A stretch of 64,000 nt of DNA from Halpernia humi (lineage in GTDB: Bacteria > Bacteroidota > Bacteroidia > Flavobacteriales > Weeksellaceae). The number at the start of each line of letters is the position of its first letter. The stretch's first letter is position 1. A program made the translations under genes and the position numbers. Below are positions 52,548 to 61,348 of the stretch, in pieces. The notes under the pieces were generated by a model that worked only from the letters and a program-made list of their open reading frames with translations, was not told the DNA's origin and did not search any database. The DNA lies in assembly GCF_900108025.1 (NCBI RefSeq), contig NZ_FNUS01000001.1, positions 186,001 to 250,000 on the forward strand. The letters run 5' to 3'.

Positions 52548-53191
52548 CTTTTTTGAAATTCAAAATTTTCTGAAATAAAATAATTATTTCCAATAAAAAT
52601 TATTTTTAAATTTTTATTAATTTCTGAGTTTTTATAGTTGTTTGCAGTTTCTAAATAGTATGGGTTTTTATTTCCATTTTTCAGTAATTGAAAATATTCT
52701 TCCAAAATGGATATCGGACCCCTCGCAAAAAGAGCATTATTCGAGTTTAATAACTTAGTCAAATTTCTATTACAAATAAATTTGTCCATTGCAATAAAAT
52801 CATCAAATGTGTATTTATGCAAATTATAAAACTCTACAAATAATTGGTTTACATTTTTATTTTCTCCATTAAAATAAAGTTCTTTCCACTTTTCTTTAAA
52901 ATTAGACAATAAAATATGTTCAGAATAAACATAAATAAAAGATTCAAAGTCGCGAGAATCTTCTATTCTATATTCTCTACAATTATTTATTAATAAATTC
53001 CATGAATGATTTTCATTAAATCCAATTTCTGAATAATCTCCTTCAATATTAACAGTAAAATTAAAATGTATGTTGTCTTGATTATTAATTTCTATAGAAT
53101 CAATTAATAACTTTCCAAAATCTTCATATTCGACACTTTCAAAAATATTTTTAAGTTCTAATGGAAGAAATTCGTCTGTAATTTCACTCAC
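52544..53191 (-). CDS. hypothetical protein, 215 aa
   Basis: An acidic protein rich in Asn/Glu/Phe, mostly helical in its second half (KYTFDDFIAMDKFICNRNLTKLLNSNNA). No membrane span, signal or known motif was recognised. It overlaps folB by 4 nt and follows nadA by 12 nt, so it is probably translated with the nadA-folB group. I assign no function. Confidence 0.65.
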   Translation of the reverse strand: MSEITDEFLPLELKNIFESVEYEDFGKLLIDSIEINNQDNIHFNFTVNIEGDYSEIGFNENHSWNLLINNCREYRIEDSRDFESFIYVYSEHILLSNFKEKWKELYFNGENKNVNQLFVEFYNLHKYTFDDFIAMDKFICNRNLTKLLNSNNALFARGPISILEEYFQLLKNGNKNPYYLETANNYKNSEINKNLKIIFIGNNYFISENFEFQKR

Positions 53192-53203
53192 TATTTTAAA
53201 ATT

Positions 53204-54220
53204 TTATTTAATACTTTTACTCATTTCCAACATCGCTTCAATTGGTTTCAAGGCTTTCAAACGTAATTCTTCATCCATCGTAATTTCCGGTAATTCATAT
53301 TTCATGCAGAGGTAGAGTTTTTCTAAAGTGTTTCTTTTCATATAAAAACACTCGCTGCAATTACAACTTTCGTCAAAAACCAAAGCGGGAATTAATTCTT
53401 TTTGCGGCGCACGTTTTCTCATTTCGTGCAAAATTCCTTCTTCTGTTGCCACAATAAATTTCTGTGAGTCGTCTTTTTCCACATAATTTAAAAGGGCAGA
53501 AGTGGAACCGATAAAATGCGCCAAATCTAAAACCGCAGTTTCAGATTCTGGATGCGCAATTAGTTTTGCATCGGGATTTTCTGCCAATTGTTTTGCGATT
53601 CTTTCCATGGAAAATGCTTCGTGAACGATGCAACTTCCGTCCCACAAAATCATATTGCGGCCGGTTTTTTTCATTAAATATTTGCCTAAATTTTTATCCG
53701 GTGCAAAAATAATTGGTCGGTCTTTTGGCAAAGATTCTATGATGGTTTCCGCGTTTGAACTCGTTACAATTATGTCAGATTCTGCCTTTGTTTCTGCGTT
53801 ACAATTGATGTAAGTTGCGATTAATGCGTTTGGATGTTTCGCGCGCATTTCGCGCAAACCTTCGCCGCTACAACCGTCTGCGAGTGAACAACCCGCTTGC
53901 AAATCGGGTAAAACAACTTTTTTTGTTGGATTTAAAATTTTTGCCGCTTCTGCCATAAAATGAACGCCACAAAAAACGATCATATCGGCGTCGGTTTTTT
54001 TTGCTTCTCGCGCCAATTGTAAGGAATCACCAAGAAAATCTGCAATATCTTGAATGTCTGCAGTTTGGTAATAGTGCGCCAAAATAATGGCATTTTTTTC
54101 CTTTTTTAAATCTAAAATCGCTTGTACCAATGCTTCACCTTGCGGAATTGCAAGATCTTTAAATTTTAAAAATCCATGAACGGGAAGCGTTGCTTTTGCT
54201 TTTTCTAAAGTCTTTTCCAT
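53204..54220 (-). CDS. nadA: quinolinate synthase
   Basis: 338 aa from ATG 54220; a longer start at 54247 would overlap tpiA by 17 nt. Makes quinolinate from iminoaspartate and DHAP for NAD synthesis, with a [4Fe-4S] cluster. The cluster ligands are visible in order: Cys in [12 protein letters not shown], Cys in [13 protein letters not shown] and Cys in [17 protein letters not shown]. Immediately upstream is tpiA, the enzyme that consumes and supplies DHAP. nadB and nadC are not in the window. Confidence 0.94.
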   Translation of the reverse strand: MEKTLEKAKATLPVHGFLKFKDLAIPQGEALVQAILDLKKEKNAIILAHYYQTADIQDIADFLGDSLQLAREAKKTDADMIVFCGVHFMAEAAKILNPTKKVVLPDLQAGCSLADGCSGEGLREMRAKHPNALIATYINCNAETKAESDIIVTSSNAETIIESLPKDRPIIFAPDKNLGKYLMKKTGRNMILWDGSCIVHEAFSMERIAKQLAENPDAKLIAHPESETAVLDLAHFIGSTSALLNYVEKDDSQKFIVATEEGILHEMRKRAPQKELIPALVFDESCNCSECFYMKRNTLEKLYLCMKYELPEITMDEELRLKALKPIEAMLEMSKSIK

Positions 54221-54230
54221 TATCTGATTT

Positions 54231-54989
54231 TTAATTAAATCCTTCAATAATTTTTGAAAAATCTTCTATTTTTAAAGCGGCGCCACCAATTAAGCCACCG
54301 TCAACATCAGGCATTGAGAAAATTTCTTTGGCATTTTCTGGTTTTACAGAGCCGCCGTATAAAATTGAAATTTCATCGGCCACTTCTTTTCCGTATTGGT
54401 TTGCGATTAAATCTCTTATAAAAGCGTGAACTTCTTGCGCTTGTTCTGCCGTTGCCGTTTCTCCCGTTCCAATTGCCCAAACTGGTTCGTACGCAATTAC
54501 TACTTTTTTAATTTCTTCTGCAGAAAGTGTAAATAAAGCCGTTTTTGTTTGGTTGCCAACAACTTCTAAGTAGTCACCGTTTTTTCTTTGGTCTAGATTT
54601 TCGCCGTTGCAATAAATGGGCGTCAAGTTTTTATCTAGTAAATTTTTTATTTTTCGATTCGCATGAGAATCGGTTTCACCGTGGTATAATCTGCGTTCTG
54701 AATGGGAAACCAAACTTCCGTTTATATTAATTGAACTCAACATATCAACAGAAAGTTCGCCGGTATAAGCGCCAGATTGGTATTCTGAAACGTCTTGCGC
54801 AAAAATACCAATTTCGCCATTTTCAAAAATGTCTTTCGCTTTTGTAAGATACAAACTTGGTGGCGCAATGTAAACTTCGCAGTTAGTTTGGTTATTTTTT
54901 TTGTATTCTAAAAGTTGATACATCAGACTTTGTGCGTCTGCATAATTCAAATTCATTTTCCAGTTTCCTGCTACAATATTTTTTCTCAT
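54231..54989 (-). CDS. tpiA: triose-phosphate isomerase
   Basis: 252 aa TIM-barrel enzyme interconverting DHAP and glyceraldehyde-3-phosphate. Catalytic residues are in AGNWKMN (Lys11), SHSERR (His about 97) and [11 protein letters not shown] (Glu about 168); the phosphate-binding GGSV and GGLIGGAAL lie near the end. Full length. It is in a minus-strand run between the 116-residue gene and nadA. Confidence 0.95.
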   Translation of the reverse strand: MRKNIVAGNWKMNLNYADAQSLMYQLLEYKKNNQTNCEVYIAPPSLYLTKAKDIFENGEIGIFAQDVSEYQSGAYTGELSVDMLSSININGSLVSHSERRLYHGETDSHANRKIKNLLDKNLTPIYCNGENLDQRKNGDYLEVVGNQTKTALFTLSAEEIKKVVIAYEPVWAIGTGETATAEQAQEVHAFIRDLIANQYGKEVADEISILYGGSVKPENAKEIFSMPDVDGGLIGGAALKIEDFSKIIEGFN

Positions 54990-54993
54990 AGTT

Positions 54994-55344
54994 TTAATTT
55001 AATTTCCAGATTTTTTTCATTAACATATAAAATTGGTGCTCTCTTTCGGTTACTTCATCATCAATTTTAATTAAATTTTTGACAAATTTCGCAAACGCTT
55101 TTCGTTCTTGTTCGGTAGAATCTTCATAAAAACAGCGCGCATGAAATTCGAAATGGTCTTTCCATTCTTCGGGTTGAAGCGTTGCAATGACGTCTAATTC
55201 ATTGTCTAAATTCATTTTAAAGGGAAATTCTTCCGCCAAATATTCTTGAATTAAAAGTCCTTCTTCAGGAGAAAATTCGAAATCGACAGACGATAAAATC
55301 ATCAATAAATGATAGCCTGCGATGGATTTATTAGATTTTTGCAT
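54994..55344 (-). CDS. TerB-like helical protein, 116 aa
   Basis: An all-helical protein with the pattern SVDFEFSPEEGLLIQEYLAE then ERKAFAKFVKNLIKIDDEVTEREHQFYMLMKKIW, where paired acidic residues recall the metal-binding loops of TerB/tellurite-resistance domains. The exact family is uncertain. It ends 4 nt before tpiA and lies 9 nt after the DoxX-like gene, so it is co-transcribed. Confidence 0.7.
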   Translation of the reverse strand: MQKSNKSIAGYHLLMILSSVDFEFSPEEGLLIQEYLAEEFPFKMNLDNELDVIATLQPEEWKDHFEFHARCFYEDSTEQERKAFAKFVKNLIKIDDEVTEREHQFYMLMKKIWKLN

Positions 55345-55353
55345 AGTATAATT

Positions 55354-56430
55354 TTAATTTTTTAAATAATCTTCCGCTGAAGATTTCGCGGTAATTTTTC
55401 CGTTTTGTAAAGTTAAGATAAATGGATTACTTCTGGCAATTGTTTTAATGGCAGTTCCATCCATCAATCCGTTTTTGATGTTTTTAAAAGTATTTGGTGA
55501 AGTAGAAACGCCCAAAATAAATGCATTTTTATTGCTTTTCATTTTTGCTATTGCTGCTTCTAAATATTTGGTTTTCATTTCAGCAGGTTTGTAAGAAAAA
55601 ATGAGAATGGCTTTTGGTGCATTTAAAATTTCATCTGTTACATTATTTCCAATTTCGTCTTCTATTTTAAATTTTGAAATTTCTGAAACGTAACCTTGTT
55701 TTACGATTTCAGATTTTGTTTTATCCGATTCAATTTCCAAATCTGGGTTTTGCCAATAATTTTTTGAAATATAATCGTCTTGATTGACTTTTAATTCTTC
55801 ACCTGTTTTTTTATTTTTTAAAGTGTAAAAAGTTTTAAATTCTGAAGGATCTGCGGCAATTTTTGCTTGTTCTACTTTTAAATCTGTACCAATTTTATAA
55901 TCGCGGAAATCGATTAATGGTTCATGTTTTATGCCATAGAAAATAAAAAAAGCAAAAAGTAAAAAAAGAAGACTGAAAATTGACCATTTTAAAGTTTCAA
56001 AAGATGACTTCTCATCATTTTTTCTAAACAAAAAATAGAGAACAAATAACGCAATTAGTAAAACAATATCTTTCCCGAAACTTTGCCAAGGTGTAAATTT
56101 TATCGCATCGCCAAAGCAACCACAATCTGTAACGACTTTAAAATAAGCAGAATAGAAAGTTAAAAAAGCGAAGAAAATGCAAAGCAAAATCAACAAATTA
56201 AGTGTCCATTTTAATTTAATTTTTAAGACCAACATCAAACCTAAAATTAGTTCTAAAAGCACCATAAAAATGGAAAGTGGCAAAGCCAATTTTTCTAAAA
56301 AAGGCATATTAAAAACATCTGCGGCGAAATATTCTTCCATTTTAAAGGAAAAACCAACAACATCAACCGCTTTTACAAAACCTGATGCAATAAAGACTAA
56401 ACCGACAAAAATTCGTAAAATATTTTTCAT
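55354..56430 (-). CDS. DoxX-family/BT_3928-like membrane protein with thioredoxin-like tail
   Basis: 358 aa from ATG 56430; an upstream frame to 56478 passes through heptamer repeat sequence and is discounted. Four membrane helices form a DoxX unit (about 1-150: ILRIFVGLVFIASGFVKAVDVVGFSFKMEEYF), with a CGCFGD motif in the third loop; a fifth helix follows near 155-175, then a periplasmic region of about 180 residues with a thioredoxin-like outline (SYKPAEMKTKYLEAAIAKMKSNKNAFILGVS) without the cysteine pair. Function is unknown; DoxX relatives act on quinones or thiol redox. Confidence 0.82.
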   Translation of the reverse strand: MKNILRIFVGLVFIASGFVKAVDVVGFSFKMEEYFAADVFNMPFLEKLALPLSIFMVLLELILGLMLVLKIKLKWTLNLLILLCIFFAFLTFYSAYFKVVTDCGCFGDAIKFTPWQSFGKDIVLLIALFVLYFLFRKNDEKSSFETLKWSIFSLLFLLFAFFIFYGIKHEPLIDFRDYKIGTDLKVEQAKIAADPSEFKTFYTLKNKKTGEELKVNQDDYISKNYWQNPDLEIESDKTKSEIVKQGYVSEISKFKIEDEIGNNVTDEILNAPKAILIFSYKPAEMKTKYLEAAIAKMKSNKNAFILGVSTSPNTFKNIKNGLMDGTAIKTIARSNPFILTLQNGKITAKSSAEDYLKN

Positions 56431-56439
56431 TTTATTATA

Positions 56440-56464
56440 GATGGAAGTTGAAAGATGGAAGTTT
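56440..56464 (+). repeat. left arm of inverted heptamer repeats around the four-helix-bundle gene
   Basis: On the + strand this region reads GATGGAAGTTGAAAGATGG and onward to 56464, built from GATGGAA/GTTGAAA-type heptamers. Positions 56440-56463 match the reverse complement of 56903-56926 at 23 of 24 bases. It sits 18 bp past the four-helix-bundle stop. Confidence 0.7.
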
Positions 56465-56481
56465 AGAAAATTGCCCATATT

Positions 56482-56838
56482 TTAGTCTTTTAATTGATTT
56501 CTAAAACCGATTATTTGATTCATTAAGTGAAAGGATTCATTATACAATTCATTAAATTTTTCGTCTGAAATATAATTTCTATTTTTTGCTTTATACATAC
56601 AAGTTACAACTTCAGCAAGAGAACGAATAGAATAACCTAAAAATTTTTTAAACTCCAATTTTGATTGTAAAATAGAGCCTTCTGAAATATTTAGTGCAAT
56701 AGAATCTACCGCTCTTCTGATTTGAGAAACCAAATTAAACATTTCATCTTTTGGAAAATTTTTAGAAATTTCAAATATTTTTTCTCCAAAATCCATTGAT
56801 TTTTGCCAAATAATCAGTTTTTCAAATTTAAAACTCAT
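56482..56838 (-). CDS. four-helix-bundle protein (23S rRNA intervening-sequence/S23 family)
   Basis: 118 aa forming four amphipathic helices: the family start LIIWQKSMDFGEKIFEISKNFP, then MFNLVSQIRRAVDSIALNISEGS, then the EFKKFLGYSIRSLAEVVTCM helix, and a last helix. The family was first seen in proteins encoded by intervening sequences of 23S rRNA genes, and it also includes the Avd accessory proteins of diversity-generating retroelements; its molecular role is unknown. Unusually, the gene is bracketed by GATGGAA/GTTGGAA heptamer repeats in inverted orientation (56440-56464 and 56874-56971). No reverse transcriptase is nearby. Confidence 0.88.
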   Translation of the reverse strand: MSFKFEKLIIWQKSMDFGEKIFEISKNFPKDEMFNLVSQIRRAVDSIALNISEGSILQSKLEFKKFLGYSIRSLAEVVTCMYKAKNRNYISDEKFNELYNESFHLMNQIIGFRNQLKD

Positions 56839-56873
56839 TCAATATTATATGAAAATTAATTTATTTTTTTTTA

Positions 56874-56971
56874 AATCTTCCAACTTCCAACTTCCAACTT
56901 CCAACTTCCATCTTCCAACTTCCATCTTCCATCTTCAATCTTCAATCTTCCATCTTCCATCTTCCATCTTC
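56874..56971. repeat. heptamer array, 14 units
   Basis: Fourteen consecutive 7-bp units of the form CAACTTC, CATCTTC or AATCTTC (minus strand GAAGTTG/GAAGATG), in perfect phase over 98 bp, with a partial unit after. Part (56942 onward) forms the end of the DUF1599 reading frame. Units differ in a patterned way, suggesting expansion by slippage. Part of it pairs with the left arm at 56440-56463. Confidence 0.85.
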
Positions 56972-57502
56972 CATCAATTTTATTAAACAAAAAACGGCAT
57001 AATTTAAAATATCAAAATAATTAGCATCTAAACCTTCAGAAACAAGCGTTTTACCGTTATTGTCTTCAATTTGTTTTGTTCTTAAAACTTTTTGATAAAT
57101 TAAATCTGTAATTGAAGAAATCCGCATTTCTCGCCATGCTTCGCCGTAATCGTGGTTTTTTTTCTGCATGAGTTCTGTGGCTTCTTTCGCGTAGAAATCA
57201 TATAATTTTAAAATTTCTGTAGGATTTTCATCCAAAACTTCGCTAAAACCTTTTTCCAATTGAATTAAACCAATTATCGAATAATTCACAATAGCAATAA
57301 ATTCGCTTTCTTCACTTTCTTCAATCATTTGCACTTCGCTCATCTGCAAAGTTCTGATTCTGTTTACTTTAATGTAAATTTGATCGGTGATTGAACTTGG
57401 TCGCAAAACGCGCCACGCTGCGCCGTAATCGGAAAGTTTTTTTTCAAACAATGCTTTGCATTGCAGCAATATCTCCGAAAATTGAAATTTTGTATTGTGC
57501 AT
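56942..57502 (-). CDS. DUF1599-family protein
   Basis: 186 aa from ATG 57502 (MHNTKFQFSEILLQCK). The frame is open to 57577 but that start is upstream of a consensus -7 element at 57520-57527, so the shorter start is preferred. Two copies of the DUF1599 unit are visible: KLSDYGAAWRVLRPSSITDQIYIKVNRIRTLQ and KNHDYGEAWREMRISSITDLIYQKVLRTKQIE. The family is unknown but may bind nucleotides (all-alpha NTP-pyrophosphatase-like). The last dozen residues (MEDGRWKMED) are translated from the heptamer array and so are probably acquired. Confidence 0.85.
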   Translation of the reverse strand: MHNTKFQFSEILLQCKALFEKKLSDYGAAWRVLRPSSITDQIYIKVNRIRTLQMSEVQMIEESEESEFIAIVNYSIIGLIQLEKGFSEVLDENPTEILKLYDFYAKEATELMQKKNHDYGEAWREMRISSITDLIYQKVLRTKQIEDNNGKTLVSEGLDANYFDILNYAVFCLIKLMEDGRWKMED

Positions 57503-57519
57503 ATTAAATCTTAACGCCT

Positions 57520-57527
57520 CAAATATA
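57520..57527 (-). promoter_or_regulatory. -7 element of the DUF1599 gene
   Basis: CAAATATA on the + strand is TATATTTG on the minus strand, 17 nt before ATG 57502. It lies inside the longer possible frame, which supports the shorter start. No upstream TTG at proper spacing. Confidence 0.45.
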
Positions 57528-57615
57528 GTGAAAATTGGGATTTGATTATGAATTGAAACGGTCTTAATTGATTTCAAAAAGTATTAATTTTAAGTTAAAA
57601 TACTTACTATGGAAT

Positions 57616-57623
57616 TAATTTTG
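57616..57623 (+). promoter_or_regulatory. -7 element, likely promoter of the pentose-phosphate operon
   Basis: TAATTTTG matches TAnnTTTG. It would give a leader of about 108 nt before tkt. No clear TTG at the expected distance upstream; it is the only consensus element in the divergent spacer on the + strand. Confidence 0.35.
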
Positions 57624-57735
57624 CATCGGTTTTTTTCGTAAGATTTTCTTCAATCCTTCTTAAATCTTATAATTTAATTTTTACTCAAAAAATTAAAAAC
57701 TCCTTTAAAGAAGAAACTTAAGAAAATTTTACACT

Positions 57736-59742
57736 ATGAAAACTAATAATCTAATTCAAAAAGGAATTGATACTGTCAGAATTTTAGCCGCAGATGCCGT
57801 TCAAAAAGCAAATTCCGGACATCCTGGAACCCCGATGGGTTTAGCGCCAATTGGCCACGTTTTGTGGGCGGAAGTAATGAATTATAATCCACAAAATCCG
57901 GAATGGGCGAACCGGGATCGTTTTATTTTATCTTGCGGCCACGCTTGCATGTTGCAATACAGTTTTTTGCACCTTACAGGCTACAATGTCTCGATGGGTG
58001 ATTTAAAATATTTTCGACAACTGCACGGTATTGCAGCAGGTCATCCCGAATATGGATTAATGCCAGGAATTGAAGTTACAACAGGACCCCTTGGTCAAGG
58101 TTTTGCCAATGGAGTAGGCGTTGCAATTGCAGAAAAATATATGGCGGCACGTTATAATCAGCCAGATTTTGAAATTTTTAATTCTTACGTCTATGCTATT
58201 TGCAGTGATGGCGATTTAATGGAAGGCGTTTCCGCAGAAGCCGCGTCATTTGCAGGTCATTTAAAATTGGGAAATCTGATTTATTTATATGATGACAACC
58301 ACATTACAATTGAAGGAAATACCGATATAAGCTTTAATGAAGATGTGGGCAAACGTTTCGAATCTTATGGATGGCAAGTTCAAACCGTGTCTGATGGTAC
58401 TGATTTAGAAGCCATTTCGGAAGCCATTAAAAATGCAAAAAATGAAACAAATCGTCCTTCCTTAATTAAAGTAAGAACACAAATTGGCTACGGAAGCCCA
58501 AACAAACAAAATACTTCTGCTGCACATGGCTCGCCTTTGGGCGAAGAAGAAGTTCGATTGGTAAAAGAAAATTTTGGATTTGATCCGGATAAAAGTTTCG
58601 TAGTTCCAGATGAAGTTTTAGATTTTTATAGAAATGTAGGGAAAATTGGCGCAAAAAAAGAAGCCGAGTGGAACGAACTTTACAAAAAATACAAAGAAAG
58701 ACATCCCAAACTTGCCGAAGAATATGAAACGATTCGCGATGGAAAAATGCCGAAAGATTGGGAGAAAAAGTTACCCGTTTTTCAAGCAGGTGAAAAAATG
58801 GCGACGCGCAAAGCTTCGGGCAAAACCTTAAATACTATTGCAGAATTTTTGCCTCAATTAATTGGCGGTTCAGCAGATTTGGCACCTTCCACAGATACTA
58901 ATCTTAATGATTATGAATCTTTTTCACCAAAAAATTGGGACGGCAGAAATTTTCATTTCGGAATTCGCGAACACGCAATGGGCGCAGTTTTGAATGGAAT
59001 GGCTTTAAGCAAATTTTTAATTCCTTATGGTGCTACTTTTTTAATTTTTTCAGATTATATGCGGCCACCATTGCGATTGGCAGCGATTATGAAAATTCGT
59101 CCAATTATGGTTTTCACGCACGATAGTATTGCTTTGGGCGAAGATGGAACAACACATCAGCCTGTGGAACAATTAATTGGGCTGCGTTCTGTGCCGAATA
59201 TGACGGTCATTCGTCCTGCCGATGCGAATGAAACAACTCAAGCCTGGAAAGTTGCAATTGAAAAAAAAGATGGTCCCGTTTGCATTATTTTAACCCGACA
59301 AGGAATTCCAGTTTTAGATCAAAATAAATATACAAAAGCCAAAGAATTAGAAAAAGGTGCATACATTTTATCAGACTGTGAGGGAACTCCAGAAATTATT
59401 TTAATAGCAACAGGCTCTGAAGTTCAATTGATTTTAGCAGCCCAAGAAAAATTACAATTAGAAGGAATCAAAGCGCGAGTCGTTAGTTTTCCATCTTGGG
59501 AATTATTCGAAAAACAAAGTTCAGATTACAAAGAAAAAATATTTCCAAAAAACATAAGAAAAAGATTATCCGTTGAAGCGGGCTCCACAATTGGTTGGTT
59601 GAAATATGTAAGCGATGAAGGTTTTAGCATTGGAATAAGCCAATTCGGAGAATCTGCACCAGGCGATGAAGTGATGAAAGAATATGGCTTTACGGTAGAA
59701 AATGTCATTGAAAAAGCCAAAGCATTACATCAAAAAAAATAA
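57736..59742 (+). CDS. tkt: transketolase
   Basis: 668 aa, full length, both halves in one chain. Thiamine diphosphate and metal binding: GDLMEG at 159-164 and Asn188 (YDDN); the first His loop is SGHPG at 28-31. The second domain has the catalytic Glu region (FGIREHAMGAVLNG) and the substrate His/Asp/Arg of THDSIALGEDGTTHQPVEQL. It moves two-carbon units between sugar phosphates. First gene of the pentose-phosphate operon; rpiB begins 5 nt after its stop. Confidence 0.96.
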   Translation: MKTNNLIQKGIDTVRILAADAVQKANSGHPGTPMGLAPIGHVLWAEVMNYNPQNPEWANRDRFILSCGHACMLQYSFLHLTGYNVSMGDLKYFRQLHGIAAGHPEYGLMPGIEVTTGPLGQGFANGVGVAIAEKYMAARYNQPDFEIFNSYVYAICSDGDLMEGVSAEAASFAGHLKLGNLIYLYDDNHITIEGNTDISFNEDVGKRFESYGWQVQTVSDGTDLEAISEAIKNAKNETNRPSLIKVRTQIGYGSPNKQNTSAAHGSPLGEEEVRLVKENFGFDPDKSFVVPDEVLDFYRNVGKIGAKKEAEWNELYKKYKERHPKLAEEYETIRDGKMPKDWEKKLPVFQAGEKMATRKASGKTLNTIAEFLPQLIGGSADLAPSTDTNLNDYESFSPKNWDGRNFHFGIREHAMGAVLNGMALSKFLIPYGATFLIFSDYMRPPLRLAAIMKIRPIMVFTHDSIALGEDGTTHQPVEQLIGLRSVPNMTVIRPADANETTQAWKVAIEKKDGPVCIILTRQGIPVLDQNKYTKAKELEKGAYILSDCEGTPEIILIATGSEVQLILAAQEKLQLEGIKARVVSFPSWELFEKQSSDYKEKIFPKNIRKRLSVEAGSTIGWLKYVSDEGFSIGISQFGESAPGDEVMKEYGFTVENVIEKAKALHQKK

Positions 59743-59747
59743 TTTTT

Positions 59748-60209
59748 ATGCAGATAAAATCAAAGAAAAAAATAGGGATCTGCTCAGATCATGGTGGATT
59801 TGAATTAAAGGAAAAAATCGTTTCTTTTTTAATTAGAAACAATTATGATATCATTGATTTTGGTGCATTTTCTTTAGATAACACAGACGATTTCCCAGAT
59901 TTCGTTATTCCTTTAGCAAAAGCCGTTTCTAATGCGGAAGTTTTTCGTGGAATTGCAATTTGTGGCAGCGGAGTAGGTGCTTGTATTGCAGCAAATAAAA
60001 TTCCTGGCGTTCGCGCCGCTCTTATTAATGATTATTTTTCTGCGCATCAAGGTGTGGAAGATGATGATATGAATTTGATTTGCCTCGGTGGAAGAATTAC
60101 CGGTTTTGCAAGTGCGGAAGAATATATTTTGGCATTTTTAAAAGCAGAATTCATCGGCGCAGAAAGGCATTTGCGACGTTTGAAAAAAATTCAGGATATC
60201 GAAAAATAG
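59748..60209 (+). CDS. rpiB: ribose-5-phosphate isomerase B
   Basis: 153 aa, RpiB/LacAB type. ICSDHGGFELK (residues 11-21) and the phosphate loop CGSGVGACIAANK with catalytic Cys72 are intact. Interconverts ribulose- and ribose-5-phosphate. It begins 5 nt after tkt and is followed 53 nt later by tal. Confidence 0.94.
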   Translation: MQIKSKKKIGICSDHGGFELKEKIVSFLIRNNYDIIDFGAFSLDNTDDFPDFVIPLAKAVSNAEVFRGIAICGSGVGACIAANKIPGVRAALINDYFSAHQGVEDDDMNLICLGGRITGFASAEEYILAFLKAEFIGAERHLRRLKKIQDIEK

Positions 60210-60262
60210 TAACGCCTTCATCATTTATCATATAATATTATCATTAATTAAAATTAAAAAAA

Positions 60263-61348
60263 ATGAACCCATTAAATAAAATACGAGAACACGGCCAAAG
60301 CATTTGGCTAGACCTTCTAGACAGAGAAATAATGAATTCTGGCAAATTGAAAAAACTTATCGAGGAAGACGATTTACGTGGTCTAACTTCAAACCCTTCT
60401 ATTTTTGAAAAAGCCATCACAGGAAGTTCGGATTACGATAAAGACATCGCCGAAAATTCAAAAAACGAGAACGATAATGCTGAAATTTTCTTCAATTTAG
60501 CCATTGCAGATATTCAACGAGCGGCTGATATTTTTAAGCCCGTTTTCGATAAAACCAATGGTGGCGATGGTTTTGTGAGTTTAGAAGTGTCGCCACTTTT
60601 AGCGCGCGATACGGAAGGAACAATTCAGCAAGCGCGCAATTTATGGAAAAGAGTGAATCGCGAAAATGTGATGATAAAAATCCCAGGAACCAAGGAAGGT
60701 TTGCCCGCCATTCGAAAATGTTTGAGCGAAGGAATAAATATAAATGTCACTTTACTTTTTGGTTTGCCACGTTATCGTGAAATTACCGAAGCCTTTATGA
60801 GTGGTTTGGAAGACCGTTTAGAAGCAGGAAAATCAATTGAAAATGTGGCTTCAGTAGCCAGTTTTTTCTTAAGCCGAATTGATGTCTTGGTCGATCCGAT
60901 TTTAAAAGAAAAAAATGCAAATCAATTGGTGGGAAAAGTCGCCATTTCCTCTGCTAAAAAGGCCTATCAAATTTATTTGGAAATGATTGCAAGTGATCGT
61001 TTTAAAAAATTAATAGAAAATGGCGCGCAAAAGCAAAGAGTGCTTTGGGCAAGTACGAGCGCGAAAAATCCCGATTTTAGTGACGTGATTTATGTAGAAA
61101 ATTTAATCGGTAAAGATACTGTGAATACGCTTCCGATGGAAACAATAGATGCTTTTCGCGATCACGGGAAAGTTGCTGATACTTTAACGCAAGGAATTTC
61201 TGAAGCCAATAAAGTGATGGAAGATCTAAAAAAGTTGGGAATAAATATAGATGAAATCACGCAAAAATTAGAAGACGAAGGAATTGGAAAATTTAATGAT
61301 GCTTATGAAAAATTATTGAAAAGCATTGAAAATCAAATTAAAAAATAA
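60263..61348 (+). CDS. tal: transaldolase
   Basis: 361 aa, of the longer actinobacterial/cyanobacterial-like transaldolase group (opening SIWLDLLDREIM and GLTSNPSIFEKAI). The Schiff-base lysine is Lys139 in VMIKIPGTKEG. It transfers a three-carbon unit between sugar phosphates. The A of its last codon TAA is the A of the next gene's ATG (TAATG), indicating coupling to the HAD gene. Confidence 0.93.
   Translation: MNPLNKIREHGQSIWLDLLDREIMNSGKLKKLIEEDDLRGLTSNPSIFEKAITGSSDYDKDIAENSKNENDNAEIFFNLAIADIQRAADIFKPVFDKTNGGDGFVSLEVSPLLARDTEGTIQQARNLWKRVNRENVMIKIPGTKEGLPAIRKCLSEGININVTLLFGLPRYREITEAFMSGLEDRLEAGKSIENVASVASFFLSRIDVLVDPILKEKNANQLVGKVAISSAKKAYQIYLEMIASDRFKKLIENGAQKQRVLWASTSAKNPDFSDVIYVENLIGKDTVNTLPMETIDAFRDHGKVADTLTQGISEANKVMEDLKKLGINIDEITQKLEDEGIGKFNDAYEKLLKSIENQIKK

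Noticed and set aside
56874-56971. Tandem array as a possible CRISPR
   Set aside because: Units are 7 bp with no spacers and no cas genes are present; it is a simple heptamer minisatellite.
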